The notes under the pieces were generated by a model. That model was not told the origin of the DNA. It saw only the letters and a program-made list of their open reading frames with translations, and did not search any database. Shown one piece after another: positions 10,764-21,096 of a DNA stretch of 64,000 nucleotides. The DNA comes from Aptenodytes patagonicus (taxonomy: Eukaryota > Chordata > Aves > Sphenisciformes > Spheniscidae): contig NC_134974.1 of the NCBI RefSeq assembly GCF_965638725.1, positions 62,001-126,000 of the forward strand, given 5' to 3'. A program made the translations under genes and the position numbers. Within the stretch, counting starts at the first letter, position 1. Each line of letters begins with the position of its first letter.

Positions 10764-11863
10764 TTGAAGAATGTGTGGTTTACTGACGCATCTTCAAAAA
10801 GAGAAGAAAAGGTATGGAAATACCGGGCAGTAGCCTTACATGTTGATTCGGGGGAGCGAATTGTAACGGAGGGGGAGGGAAGTGCTCAGGTAGGGGAGTT
10901 GATAGCAGTTTGGAGTGTGACAAAAAGGGAGGCTGAGAGCAAAGGACCAACATTTATTGATACTGACTCATATGCTGTATTTAAAGGATGTACTGAGTGG
11001 CTCCGCTTCCGGGAACAAAATCAGTGGGAAGTTAACTGGGTACCCGTGTGGCAAAGGGAAAAATGGGAGGAAATCTTAAATGCTGCTAAACAGGGGACAT
11101 TCTTGGTGGGATGGGTAGCTGCACACCAAAAGGGGAATCACCCAGCCCATGTTTGGAATAACCAGGTAGATTCGCTAACCCATTCAGCTACAATAGCAGC
11201 AGAAGCTGAAGAAGAAAAGTGGGAATATCTGCTGGAGTGGTTACACGTGAAACACGGTCATTCAGGGGTTAAAGACCTTTTCAAAGAAGCCAGTGGCAGG
11301 GGCTGGCCTGCTACTTGGGAACTGTGTAACACCATCATTTCTGCTTGTACTCAGTGCCATACCCGATTAGAGGGGCACCCCTTGCAGGAACCCCCTCTCC
11401 ACTTACAGGACAGGAAGGGCCTCTGGGAGACCTGGCAAGTTGATTACGTAGGACCTTTTAAGAAGTCAGATGGGAAGCAGTATGTTCTTGTGAGGGTCGA
11501 AGTGGTGTCAGGACTTACCCAGGCTGAGGCCGTTGTGAGAGCAACTGGGGACTACACGGTGAAAGGGTTGAAGCTATGGTTTAGTATCTACCTAAACCCC
11601 AGTCGATCCAATCAGATAACGGTAGCCACTTTGCTGCCAAGGTGGTTCAGGAACGGGCAAAAGGTGAGGGAATACAATGGATATTTCACACCCCCTACTA
11701 TCCTCAAGCTAATGGGATAGTGGAAAGGACAAACGGATTGCTGAAATGTGTCCTTAGGCCCCACAGTTCCAGATGGCCTGCACGACTCACTGCTGCCGTA
11801 GCAAAAGTGAACAGTCTCTGGGGGGGGGGTCAATGGATGTCCCAGGCTCACCGCATTTTGCCC
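10764..11863 (+). pseudogene. pol: RNase H and integrase, frameshifted and cut by a solo LTR
   Basis: RNase H is marked by VWFTDASSKR, the Glu in SAQVGELIAVW and IDTDSYAVF (D-E-D residues). Integrase follows with the zinc-binding H-x3-H and C-x2-C (HVKHGHSG, CTQCHT), the first catalytic Asp in WQVDYVGPF, and after a frame change at about 11610 the second Asp (SDNG) and the YYPQANGIVERTNGLLK block with the catalytic Glu. The reading is interrupted at 11863 by a solo LTR insertion, and the pol tail resumes at 12463. Confidence 0.88.
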
Positions 11864-12457
11864 TGTCCTGGTTTCGGCAGGGATGGAGTTGATTTCCTTC
11901 CTAGTAGCTGGTACAGTGCTGTGTTTTGGATTTGGGGTGAGAGCAATGTTGATAGCACACCAATGTTTTGGTTGTTGCTGGGTAGTGCTTGCACTGGTCA
12001 AGGACTTTTCAGCTTCCCGTGCTCTACCAACTGAGAAGGCTGGAGGTGCACGGGGGGCTGGGAAGGGGCACAGCCAGGACAGCTGACCCAAACTGGCCAA
12101 AGGGATATTCCATACCATGAGACGTCATGCTCAGTATATAAAGCTGGGAGAAGAAGAAGGAAGAGAGGGGGACGTTCAGAGTGATGGCATTTGTCTTCCC
12201 AAGTAACCGTTACACGTGATGGAGCCCTGCTTTCCTGGAGATGGCTGAACACCTGCCTGCCCATGGGAAGTAGTGAATGAATTCCTTGTTTTGCTTTGCT
12301 TGTGTGTGTGGCTTTTGCTTTACCTATTAAACTGTCTTTATCTCAACCCACGAGTTTTCTCACTTTTACCCTTCTGATTCTCTCCCCCATCCCACCAGAG
12401 GGGAGTGAATGAGTGGCTGTGTGGTGCTTAGTTGCTGGCTGAGGTTAAACCACAACA
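11864..12457 (+). mobile_element. Solo LTR (copy A) inserted in the provirus integrase
   Basis: Begins TGTCCTGGTTTCGGC and ends TTAAACCACAACA, flanked by TGCCC on both sides (11859-11863 and 12458-12462). It contains TATATAAA (12135-12142) and ATTAAA before a GU-rich stretch. No internal region is left, so it is the product of LTR-LTR recombination. It belongs to the same family as the LTRs of the minus-strand ERVL-like provirus at 35137-41704. Confidence 0.93.
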
Positions 12458-12462
12458 TGCCC

Positions 12463-12680
12463 CAAACCCCCCTCCCTGCTCCTGGGGAAGAGGGAAACAA
12501 AGGACCTGGTAAAACCACTCCACTACCCAGGACATCCCATTTTGGTAAACTTACCAACGGTAGGAGAAGTACCCTTAACTCTGAAAACTCCACTTAACCT
12601 CTATGCCTGGATAGCCACTGACACCCACGGAAGGGATCATCAAATTAATACTAGATGGATTGTGCCATCCTTTTGAACCT
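12463..12680 (+). pseudogene. pol: C-terminal tail of pol after the solo LTR
   Basis: In the frame after the LTR the sequence reads HPILVNLPTVGEVPLTLKT and LYAWIATDTHGRDHQ, ending in WIVPSF before TGA at about 12675. This resembles the small beta-barrel and C-terminal tail of a class I integrase, which normally overlaps the start of env. The call rests on position and on the sequence continuing pol. Confidence 0.55.
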
Positions 12681-12815
12681 GCTCTGTTCTTGTTCTATGT
12701 ATCTACAGGTCGTCGCAGAAGTCTTTACAGACCATATGTGTACATTATTACCCCTAGTGATTATTTGCATCATCCATGTAGTTTTCTTTATTGTTTTTGT
12801 ATGTTATAGCAAAAC

Positions 12816-13869
12816 ATGATGCTTTGGAAAACCCTCTTCCTCACCTTCACCATCCTTGGTGATGAAGAGGAGATGAGTCTCCGAACCTTGCCTGGGAACT
12901 AATTCAAGCATTCGTGCGCATCTGGAACCATACTAACCAAGTAATTTGTGTCCCAATTCCCAAGTCTTCAGGAGAAGGTATTGGCTTCTCTATAGTTAAT
13001 CTTAACCTCTCCAAGCTGCTGGAAAGTAAACTACATACAGTCGTTAATAACTGTATCACCAATTGCACTTGGGGCAGAGTGAAAGCTCCATTCAAGAATC
13101 AACCTAACAATACCTTTGGTGAGGCCTGGAGGGTGAACCAGGATGCGTTTTATCAAATTCCTCTGGAAAATTGGACTGAACTTTGGAACAAAACATGTAA
13201 TAGATGGAATATGGGTGATCCAGTAACTCCCATGTTGGAAGCTCTGTTTAGATTGCCAATATCTCCTTGTCCTGAAGATTTGATGATCATACATAACGTG
13301 TCAGGTAAATGGTGGAGCCAAACTCACTGTGCAAATCCCCAGAGGGTATCATGTACCCAAATCCCCTACTGGTCTCCACCTCCTGAAACGGAACCCCTTT
13401 TGAGCATCCCTATACAGTTAAGTGGTCTCCTACATGATGTATACAGATTCCGGATCACCCAGGCCAGGAATATGGTAAAATTTAATAGAACCAGATATGA
13501 GCGGGCTTGGTCTATCAAGCTTACATTGTATGGAGACACCAATCCCGATCATCCAGTTGATGAGAAATATGCTGAAGTCCCCTCCCCAGGATACTATCAG
13601 TTAATGAACTGTACCACCACCCTAAATTGCACCACAGGTGCAGGAGACCCCATTGAGACATGGTATATCCCTGAACTCCAAACCTTTATTGGGATATGTA
13701 TACTTGTTGGGGATACCCTTCCCGGCATTTCCGAAGTTTGGACAATAGGTGCAATGGAACCTGGAAAACAGGAAGAACTGCGATTAGGTGCAGTATTCCC
13801 ACAAGCCATGGTCCAGAACACCGAAAAGTGTGGGATAGGGACCTATAGGTACTTGGGTACCCAGAGATG
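12816..13869 (+). pseudogene. env: Env surface-subunit-like remnant
   Basis: An ATG-ATG at 12816 starts a short hydrophobic leader (LWKTLFLTFTIL). The frame closes at a TAA near 12899, while the main open segment (12914-13869) is in another frame and extends upstream to about 12880. It has many N-glycosylation sequons (NHT, NCT, NNT, NKT, NVS, NRT) and spaced cysteines, as in a retroviral surface glycoprotein. The frame ends at TGA 13868-13870. I cannot assign the receptor class. Confidence 0.75.
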
Positions 13870-14578
13870 ATGGTTACCAATGTAGTACAACATGATACCC
13901 TGCCCCACAAGGAACATTATGGGGATGCTCAAATGGAAAATTATATTGTGCATGGAATCCAAGTACCCGATTATTATACCTGGGGCATGACAACATCTCT
14001 GATGTTAGAAAATATATTTACCGCATATGTGACCCTTAAAAGACACCAGTTTGTCTTAGAAAATCTGACCTGGCAAATGCATGTGCTAAGCAATTGGACC
14101 AATCATGCCTTCAAGGAAGTGAATTTACAGATTCAACAGGCATCTAAAATGACTTTAGAAAACAGATTAGCTTTAGACGTTATTGTTAAAAGAGCAGGGG
14201 GTATGTGGAATGTTAAATCTCACCAACGGAGATGCTGTCTCACCATACGCAACGCAACTACCACCACAGAAGAAGTGTGAAAGAAGCTGAGAGGTGTCGG
14301 AGCAGACTGGAGAGCTTTTCCAGGCAATGCAGCCTAAGGACTGGTTTAATGGCTAGAGCCCTGGATCTTGGTTCAACGCTCTTCTGAATTCACTGGGACT
14401 TATAGGTTGGTGAAAATGGCTTTTAAATATTGCTATGATGTTGGGCTGTGTGTTCTTGTTTTTAAAGATTGGCCTTGCTATTGTAAAATGTATGATTTTG
14501 CAACTTTTATCTTCTCTATCCTCTATCCATTATGTGAAAATCACCACCCTGGATGAAGATTATATAGACGGTGTTTGA
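13867..14578 (+). pseudogene. env: Env transmembrane-subunit-like remnant
   Basis: The first part (13867-14280) contains heptad-like helices and the conserved region ENRLALDVIVKRAGG, followed by a tandem Cys pair. The first Cys of the usual CX6CC motif is replaced by Trp. After a frame change, WFNG-stop-SPGSWF and a hydrophobic anchor (LLNIAMMLGCVFLFLKIGLA, from 14420) run to TGA at 14576-14578, with two further internal stops (TAG after WFNG, TGA at about 14411). It is thus a fusion subunit of gammaretroviral type, inactivated by at least three lesions. Confidence 0.75.
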
Positions 14579-14590
14579 GCCACGGGGTGG

Positions 14591-15167
14591 TGTGAGAGAC
14601 TGAAAGAGTTAATGTCTCAAACATTGTGGTAAAACAAGTCACGGTCTGCATAGCAGCGATAAACCTTAAACGAGAGGTCAGATAACACACACGGAGGGCA
14701 TGCCGGAGGGTGCGCAGTTCCATGTTCTGATAGGCCCAGCATGACAACGCACCATACATGGCCAGAGGTCATACAGAGTTTATTTGAGGAAGGGGCTCAC
14801 AACCACCCCCCTAATGGCGCCTGCACAAAGGATCAGGAGCTACATAACTCCCCAAGAGGCAGGGACCAGACTATAAAAGGCACAACGCCAAGGAACCGTG
14901 TGCGTGCCCATCACCGGAGGATTGCCACGTCCGTCATCATGGGATCCAAGGGTGGTGATATCCCTCTCTTTTTCCTTTCTTTCCTTTTCTTCTTGTAAAT
15001 GCCTCAACAGAATCCACACCACCTATTATTAGGCTTTCCAAGTTTAAGTTGCATGTGCCATAAATAAAGTGTTTAATTGATCGCCTGGTGTCATTTCACC
15101 TTAATTTAGCCCAAGGGAATCACAAAACCGCTACAACCCCCTGAGTCACCCAGTCTGGGTCATAACA
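14591..15167 (+). repeat. 3' LTR of the class I-like provirus
   Basis: 577 bp, TGTGAG...ATAACA, with TATAAAAG at 14872-14879 and AATAAA at 15063-15068. A G-rich stretch (ACGGGGTGG) lies immediately before it, the likely remains of the polypurine tract. I count about five substitutions and three or four short indels against the 5' LTR. Confidence 0.93.
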
Positions 15168-16857
15168 GCAGCTCCAACCCTCATACGCACACAGAGGCCA
15201 CACAGACACCACAAACAACGTGACCATGAGACACAAGACAACCATGAATGAGAATGACTCCAGTAGGGAAGATGCCTCTGGCAAAGAAACCCTGCAGTGC
15301 CGTGATGGCACAAATGCTCTAGAGCATTCCTGGGAAAAGAGAGGCGACTACTGCGGCCCATGAGAGAAAACTACCATCAAAAACAAACCTATGGATGCAT
15401 GAGAAGCTAGGCTTTAAGACCTAAGACCATTAAGGATGCAGGGATAAAACCCCTAAAGAAGACTATGGAAACAGAACGCTCAAGAGCAGAGCTGCAGGCA
15501 CCGCCTGGCTTGCCACTGCAAGAGATGACCCCTCAGAAACACCTACAATGCAATTCGTGCCAGACTAGTCTGTGCTTTAAGCTACAATGGCAAGATAGGA
15601 AGGGCTCAACAGGTGCTATGCTGACGAGGCAATGCATCTGAGACCCTCGGGAGGGCTACCGAGGTGCCTACTGATCACAGAGACCTATGGAGACATCAAG
15701 ACCTGAGAAAGCTATGGTATAACACAGAGGAGAAACTACAGAAAAGTACACAACACCACAGACACTGGCTGGAACTGTCCGGCCCAGCCCACGCTAGCGT
15801 CATGCTGAAGAGTAACCCTCTCCCTTTACCTGCCCAAAGGGGACTGTTCCTGGACAGTCCTCTTCCCTACACTAACTTTATAACCCCTCCCTGCAATTCC
15901 CAGCCTTGTTCCCTCCCTGCCCTGGTTCCTTAACTTAGCTTTCCGAGGGCCAGGGATCTGAATACATCCTTAAAAAAAAAAGCTAACTGGGTTGTTGCTG
16001 CACTCACCCAGTTCCTCTTCATCATCTGGGAAAAAAAAAAAAAGAAAAACCACAAACCACAAAACAGTGCTGGTATTCAGCATCACACCGGTTATGGTCA
16101 GCCTCTTCCGCAACACCCTCCTCCTCAAAAGTCCCATAATGCTCTGCTCACCGGCTCCATGCCAATTCCAGAGTCAGATGCTGCGACTGTCAGTCATGGC
16201 ATCTAAGATGGCAATAGACACAAAGTTACCCTTGCACTTGTGAGATATCACCAGCCCTGTGCTCCTCCTCTCTACTACGCAGCTCACCTCAAATGCTCAT
16301 CTGATTCCAAAGGCAGCCAGCACAGCTCCCTCAACACCAAAAGGTGAATGCTTAACCAAGATGCCGCGTAATACTTTGCTACTAAATGGTGACCCAGCTA
16401 ACAACCACCTCACCTTCTCAGACCACTCCTCAGCAGGTGGCTACACCCCTCCGAGGCCACCTGCAGCACATGGAAAAACCAAAGCAAAAGGCACATGCTG
16501 AGATACTGCCCGAAACTGCAGCCTGCCTGCAGCAATTCCCATCTGCTGCTCCTTTACCTTGGCCGCTTTCGCACCCAGCCTCTGTCATTTGGGGCTACCA
16601 CATTGAAGCTTGCGTACCACCTGTAAAACCCAAACAACAGGTGATGTTTGTAACTATGCCAAAAATATGACACCTGAAAAATAACTGCTACTTCAGCCCA
16701 CTACTCATTGCTCACCTTGTCCAAGTCTGCTCCGGTGCCCATATACCACTTTGCTCATTGCTTCGCACCTTCAAAAAAAAAAACCAAAATCCATTATGCA
16801 GTCATATAGCCACAAGACTCATCTTCCCTCCAACACCACAGGCTGACCCACCTTATT
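15168..16857. repeat. Macro-repeat unit 1, right half, with decayed short exons
   Basis: This continues macro-repeat unit 1 directly after the provirus. On the minus strand it holds degenerate copies of the exon-like segments seen in unit 2. The segment near 16712-16764 keeps acceptor, donor and frame (VRSNEQSGIWAPEQTWT). The one near 16570-16620 has lost its donor, the one near 16433-16479 carries a TAG, and the one near 16283-16330 is shifted. The rest shows no gene. Confidence 0.6.
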
Positions 16858-18870
16858 CACAGAATCATAGAATACCAGGTTTAAGGGAACTCAAGGATCA
16901 TCCAGTCCAACCTCTCTTGGCAAAAGCACGGTCTAAACAATATGGCCCTGCACCCTGTCCAGCCAAATCTTAAAAGCATCCAGTGTTGGGGAATCCACTG
17001 CTTCCCTGGGGAGATTTTTCCAATGGATGATGGTTCTCACTGTGAAATCTTTTCCTCTTGCATCCAATTGAGTTCTCCCCAGGAGTAACTTGTAGCCATT
17101 ACCCCTCATCTTTTCCGTGTGACTCCTTGTAAAAAGGAATTCTCCATCTTTGTAGCCACCCTTTAAATATTGGAACAGGGTGATAAGGTCTCCCCTAAGC
17201 TTTCCTTTCTCAAAGCTGAACAGATCCAGCTCTCTCAGCCTTTCCTCATGTGGCTGTCTTCACTGTCCTTGGATCATCGTTGTGGCCTTTCTCTGCACCC
17301 TCTCCAGCCTGTCCACATCATCTTTTGTATAGCAGGGACCAAAACTGAACACAGTATTCCAGGTGTGGCCTGACAAACGCTGAATATAGTGGGATAGTGA
17401 CTTTATCTCTGCTGGTGATGCCCTTGTTGATGCAACCCCGCATCCTATTGACTTTCTTTGTGTCCTGGTTTCGGCAGGGATAGAGTTAATTTCTTTTCTA
17501 GTAGCTGGTACAGTGTTTTGGATTTAGGATGAGAACAAAGTTGATAACGCACCCATGTTTCAGTTGTTGCTAGGTAATGCTTACACCAGCCAAGGACTTT
17601 TCAGCTTCCCATGCTCTACCGACTGAGAAGGCTGGAGGTGCACAAGAAGCTGGGAGGGGGCACAGCCAAACTGGCCAAAGGGACATTCCATACCATGTGA
17701 CGTCATGCTCAGTACATAAACTGGGGAAAGCTGGCCGGGGGGGGCCACTGCTCGGGGACTGGCTGGGCATCGGTCGGCGGGTGGTGAGCAATTGTACTGT
17801 GCATCACTTGCTTTGTGTATTATTACTATTATTATTATTATTATCATATTATTATTATCATTTTATTTCAATTATTAAACTGTTTTTATCTCAACCCACG
17901 AGTTTTTCTAACTTGTGCTCTTCCAATTCTCTCCCCCATCCCACCGGGTGGGGGGGAGTGAGCGAGCGGCTGCGTGGTGCTTAGTTGCCGACTGAAATTA
18001 AACCACGACACTTTGCCACAGAAGCATGCCGTTAGCTCATATTAAGCTTGTTCTCCACCACGACCCTGGGTCCCTTTCCACAGCTGCTCCCCAGCTGGGT
18101 AGATCCCAGCCTGTCCCACACTCTGGGATTATGTTTTCTGAGGTGCAAGACCTTAAATTTGTCTTTGTTGACCTTTATAAGGTTCTCATTATCCCACTCT
18201 TCTACCCTATCCAGGTATCCCTGCAGGGTGGTTCTCTGCTCCAAAGTGTCTGCTTCCCCACTCACTTTGGTATCACTGTCCAACTTCATCAGGGTACGCT
18301 TGATCCCATCATCCAGATGACTTATGAAAATATTAAACAATGTTGGGCCCAATATCGATCCCTGGGAGACCCTGCTTGTGACAGGTTGCCAGTTTGAAAA
18401 GAGCTATTAGCCACCACCCTCTGGGTGCAGCCTGTCAGCGAGTCCCCCACTCACCGCACAGATGGCTTGTCTAGACCATAACACATGACTTTCTCTAGGA
18501 GGAGGCTGTCAGAAAACGTATCCAAAGCCTTGGAGAAATCCAGGTAGACAGAGTCCACTGCTCGCCCCATGTCAACCAAACAGGTTACTTTGTCGTAGAC
18601 AGCGATCGGATTTGTAAAGCGTGATTTGCCTTGGCGAATCCATGCTGGCTCTTCCCAATCACGTGCTTCATTTGACTTCTGATAGACCCCAGGAAGATTC
18701 ATTCCACAGCTTTCACAAGGACTTAATTATGACTGAAGGCCCTATAATTTCCTGGATTCTCCTTTACGCCCTTCCTGTAGATGGGGGTGACATTAACCTT
18801 CTTCCAGTCTTCTGGGATGTCCCCCAGTCTCCACAACTTCTCAAAGATTATGGAGAGTGGTTTCACAATG
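16858..18870 (-). mobile_element. CR1: Second CR1 LINE fragment, split by a solo LTR
   Basis: The left edge (cacagaatcatagaatacc) is a reversed CR1 3' end. Minus-strand pieces carry RT motifs: GPTLFNIFISHLD (18352 downward), AVDSVYLDFSKALDTF and GKSRFTNPIAVYDKVT (18451-18702), broken by several stops. The flanks CCTTATT and CCTTCTT resemble a decayed target duplication, and the undisturbed site is visible in macro-repeat unit 2 at about 21045. It is 5'-truncated and clearly more diverged than the CR1 at 3327-7164, so it is probably an older subfamily. Confidence 0.85.
17461..18010 (+). mobile_element. Solo LTR (copy B) nested in the second CR1
   Basis: TGTCCTGGTTTCGGC...TTAAACCACGACA, flanked by CTTTG on both sides (17456-17460 and 18011-18015). 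The LTR includes a perfect CRE/ATF site TGACGTCA (17698-17705) in U3, a TATA-like stretch after it (GTACATAAA) and an expanded TTA repeat at about 17820-17870 just before ATTAAA. Same family as copies A and C-F. Confidence 0.93.
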
Positions 18871-20341
18871 ACCTTCTTATGGTGCTCCGCTTGCCTCCTC
18901 TATCACTCTTTGGTGCATGGCGCATCCCTCTGCATCTGCAAAAACAGCATTGAATGAGTCACCCAAATGCAGAGCAGCAGCTTAACAATCCAGAGGTCTT
19001 GTTCCCATTTAGGAATACCCCCTGGAGTCCAACTACAGTCTGCCATTAAAAGAAAACCCACAACCTTTAAACCCCACACAAAGAAGCCTTAATACTTTTG
19101 AAATTCAATCTGCTTCACTACCCCTGAACAGCCCCTCCCACATGGCTCTACTCATCCCTATAAAACACTCCTGAAAGAGCTGTCCACACAACCTGCTGAT
19201 GGCTACTGGATCTGAGATGACTCTACAACCTTTGCCTCAATGGTCTAGGCATATCAACATATTAGCTATAGACTCTTATTGCTATTCCACCTACACCCCC
19301 GGGCAGGGCAGCTCCAAGCCAAACACACACAGGCACAGACCGACACTACACAGAACACTACAAACAACACGCCTCAAAGAGGAGAGAAAGCTCTCAGCAA
19401 GAAGAATGACACCCAGACGCAAGACACCATCCAGCAAGACCACCTACGAGACCATGACGGTGATGTGAGGAGGCTCTGTGGCAACCCCAGAAAAAGAGGA
19501 GAACATCATGGCCCATGACAAGAAGTTACTCTCAAAAGTGAGAAGACATATGCGCAAGAAGGCTGGCATCAAGACCTAAGAACATGAGGATGCAGGGAAG
19601 TCCCAGTCCATAAAAATGGATAGCTAGAGAGCAGAGCTGCTCATGCAGCTGGGAACAATGCTGCAAAAGAGGACCGTCCGGAAACTTCCAAGACATGAGA
19701 CTGATCCACGCTTTAAGCTTGTAACACAAGAAAAGAAGCACCCGATAGGCGCTATGCCAATGAGTACAGGCATTCGAGACCCTAGGGATGGTGCCTGCCA
19801 TGCTCCTTGGGTGCGAAGAGCACATTGAGACCCAAGGAAGGTCTAAGAGACAGAAGACAGACCACACAGACTACACAACAACAGAAACCAGCTGGTACTG
19901 CGCTGCCCTGCCCACACTAGGGTCATGCTGAAGAGTAACCCCCTCCCTTTACCTGCCCAAAGGGGACTGTTCCCAGGCAGCCCTCTCCCCTACACTTTCT
20001 TTAAAACCCCTTCATGCAATTGCCAACCTTGTCCCCTCCCTCCCCCGACCCCTCTCCGGCATCGCTGCCTCAATTTCGCTTTCAGAGGGCTGGGAGTCTG
20101 AATCCATCCTCAACAAGAATAACCACAATCAGCCCACTAGATTAATCCAGCAGTCACTAGGTTCTTCTTCATCATGTGAAAAAAACCAACCCCAAAAAAC
20201 AACCACCACACCAAAAAAAAACCAAAACACCCACATACAAACCAATCCACACACAACAGTGCCGTCAGTCAGCATCACAGGTCAACACAGACCTTTCCCA
20301 CAACACCCTCCACCTCAGACATGCCATGCTGTTCCGCTCAC

Positions 20342-20395
20342 CTGCTCCATGCCAATTACGGAGTCAGACGCTGCAGCTGTCATCACTTCTGGCAC
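20342..20395 (-). CDS. Candidate short exon 6 of the macro-repeat gene (18 codons)
   Basis: Acceptor CCTAG at the high end and donor GTGAGC below 20342 bound exactly 54 nt. In phase 0 it reads VPEVMTAAASDSVIGMEQ. Paralogous sites exist in unit 1 (about 16150-16210) and unit 3 (about 22440-22520), both with damage. A longer relative with the same right-hand edge is at 23083-23187. Confidence 0.35.
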
Positions 20396-20478
20396 CTAGG
20401 ATACCAAGAGACACAGTTACCCTTGCACTTGCAAGAAATCACCAGCCCCATGCTCCTCCTCTCTCCTACCCAGCTCAC

Positions 20479-20520
20479 CTCAAAACGCTCATCCAATTCC
20501 AGAGGCAGCCCGCACAGACC
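20479..20520 (-). CDS. Candidate short exon 5 of the macro-repeat gene (14 codons)
   Basis: The acceptor is CATTGGTTTTGCAG and the donor GTGAGC, both close to consensus. The 42-nt exon is phase 0 on both sides and reads GLCGLPLELDERFE. The unit 1 copy (about 16283-16324) keeps the donor, but its acceptor and frame are altered. Confidence 0.38.
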
Positions 20521-20604
20521 CTGCAAAACCAATGAGAAACACTTCACTGAGTTGCCATATAATAGTTTGCTATGAGACATCAACCCGGCCCACAACCTGC
20601 TCAC

Positions 20605-20660
20605 CTTCTCAGACCGCTCATTGGCACACGGTGTCACCCCTCTGAGCCTGCGTGTGGCAC
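20605..20660 (-). CDS. Candidate short exon 4 of the macro-repeat gene
   Basis: Acceptor GGGTTTTTGCAG and donor GTGAGC enclose 56 nt. Entered with one base from exon 3 it continues ATRRLRGVTPCANERSEK and ends in phase 0, which is what exon 5 needs. Any other entry frame has a stop, so the phase match is informative. The unit 1 copy is nine bases shorter and has a TAG. Confidence 0.38.
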
Positions 20661-20760
20661 CTGCAAAAACCCAAGCAAAAAGGCACATGCTGAGATACTG
20701 CCCAAAACCACAGCCTGCCCACGCTGATCTGTCTCACACTCCTTTACCTTGACAGCTCAC

Positions 20761-20810
20761 CTGCCCAGCCTCCGTCAGTTTGGGTTGCCATGTAGAAGCT
20801 TGCGCACCAC
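20761..20810 (-). CDS. Candidate short exon 3 of the macro-repeat gene
   Basis: Acceptor GGGTCTTACAG and donor GTGAGC enclose 50 nt. The two bases left by exon 2 (AG) complete a codon with its first base, then WCASFYMATQTDGGWA follows and one base is passed on. The corresponding unit 1 segment is open in this same frame (WYASFNVVAPNDRGWV) but has lost the donor. Of three frames only one or two are open, so agreement between copies favours coding. Confidence 0.38.
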
Positions 20811-20905
20811 CTGTAAGACCCAAACAACAAGGGTTGCTTATAACTTCACCAGCGATACAACACCTGAAAAATAACCACTACTTCAGCCCACCAATCACTG
20901 CTCAC

Positions 20906-20958
20906 CTTGCCCGAGTCAGCTTCGGTGTCCATATCCCATGTTGCTCCTCACTTTGCAC
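20906..20958 (-). CDS. Candidate short exon 2 of the macro-repeat gene
   Basis: A T-rich acceptor (TTTACTTTGAAG) and donor GTGAGC enclose 53 nt read as VQSEEQHGIWTPKLTRA plus two bases. The unit 1 copy (about 16712-16764) keeps both splice sites and the frame. The unit 3 copy (about 22627-22690) begins GTG-TAA, so is closed. Confidence 0.4.
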
Positions 20959-21054
20959 CTTCAAAGTAAAAAAAAAAACCCACAACTATAATGTAGTCAT
21001 ATAGCCACCAGTCAAAGCTTGCCTCTGACGCCACAGGCCGACCCACCTTCTTAC

Positions 21055-21096
21055 GATGCTCTGCTCGTCTCTCCTACATCGCCCTTTGGTGCACAG
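21055..21096 (-). CDS. Candidate short exon 1 of the macro-repeat gene (14 codons)
   Basis: A moderate acceptor (TTTTCATGAG) and donor GTAAGA enclose 42 nt read in phase 0 as LCTKGRCRRDEQSI. The unit 3 counterpart (about 22769-22800) has a better acceptor (TTGTTGCTGCAG) and donor GTGAGA, but 32 nt. The start of this gene was not found. Cys, Arg and acidic residues alternate; no known domain is recognised. Confidence 0.32.

Larger units (their letters stand above)
2805..15167 (+). mobile_element. Class I-like endogenous provirus with both LTRs, gag, pro-pol and env remnants
   Basis: Two direct repeats beginning TGTGAGAGACTG and ending GGGTCATAACA bound the element (2805-7229, interrupted, and 14591-15167). 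The flanking pentamer GCAGC is present on both sides (2800-2804 and 15168-15172), which identifies it as an integrated provirus inserted in unit 1 of the macro-repeat. In order it contains a PBS, a gag remnant, PR, RT, RNase H, IN and an env with SU-like and TM-like parts, all plus strand. Every gene is broken. A CR1 (3327-7164) sits inside the 5' LTR and a solo LTR (11864-12457) sits inside pol. The CX6CC-like TM region and pol order point to gammaretrovirus-type class I; the exact family is not known to me. Confidence 0.9.
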
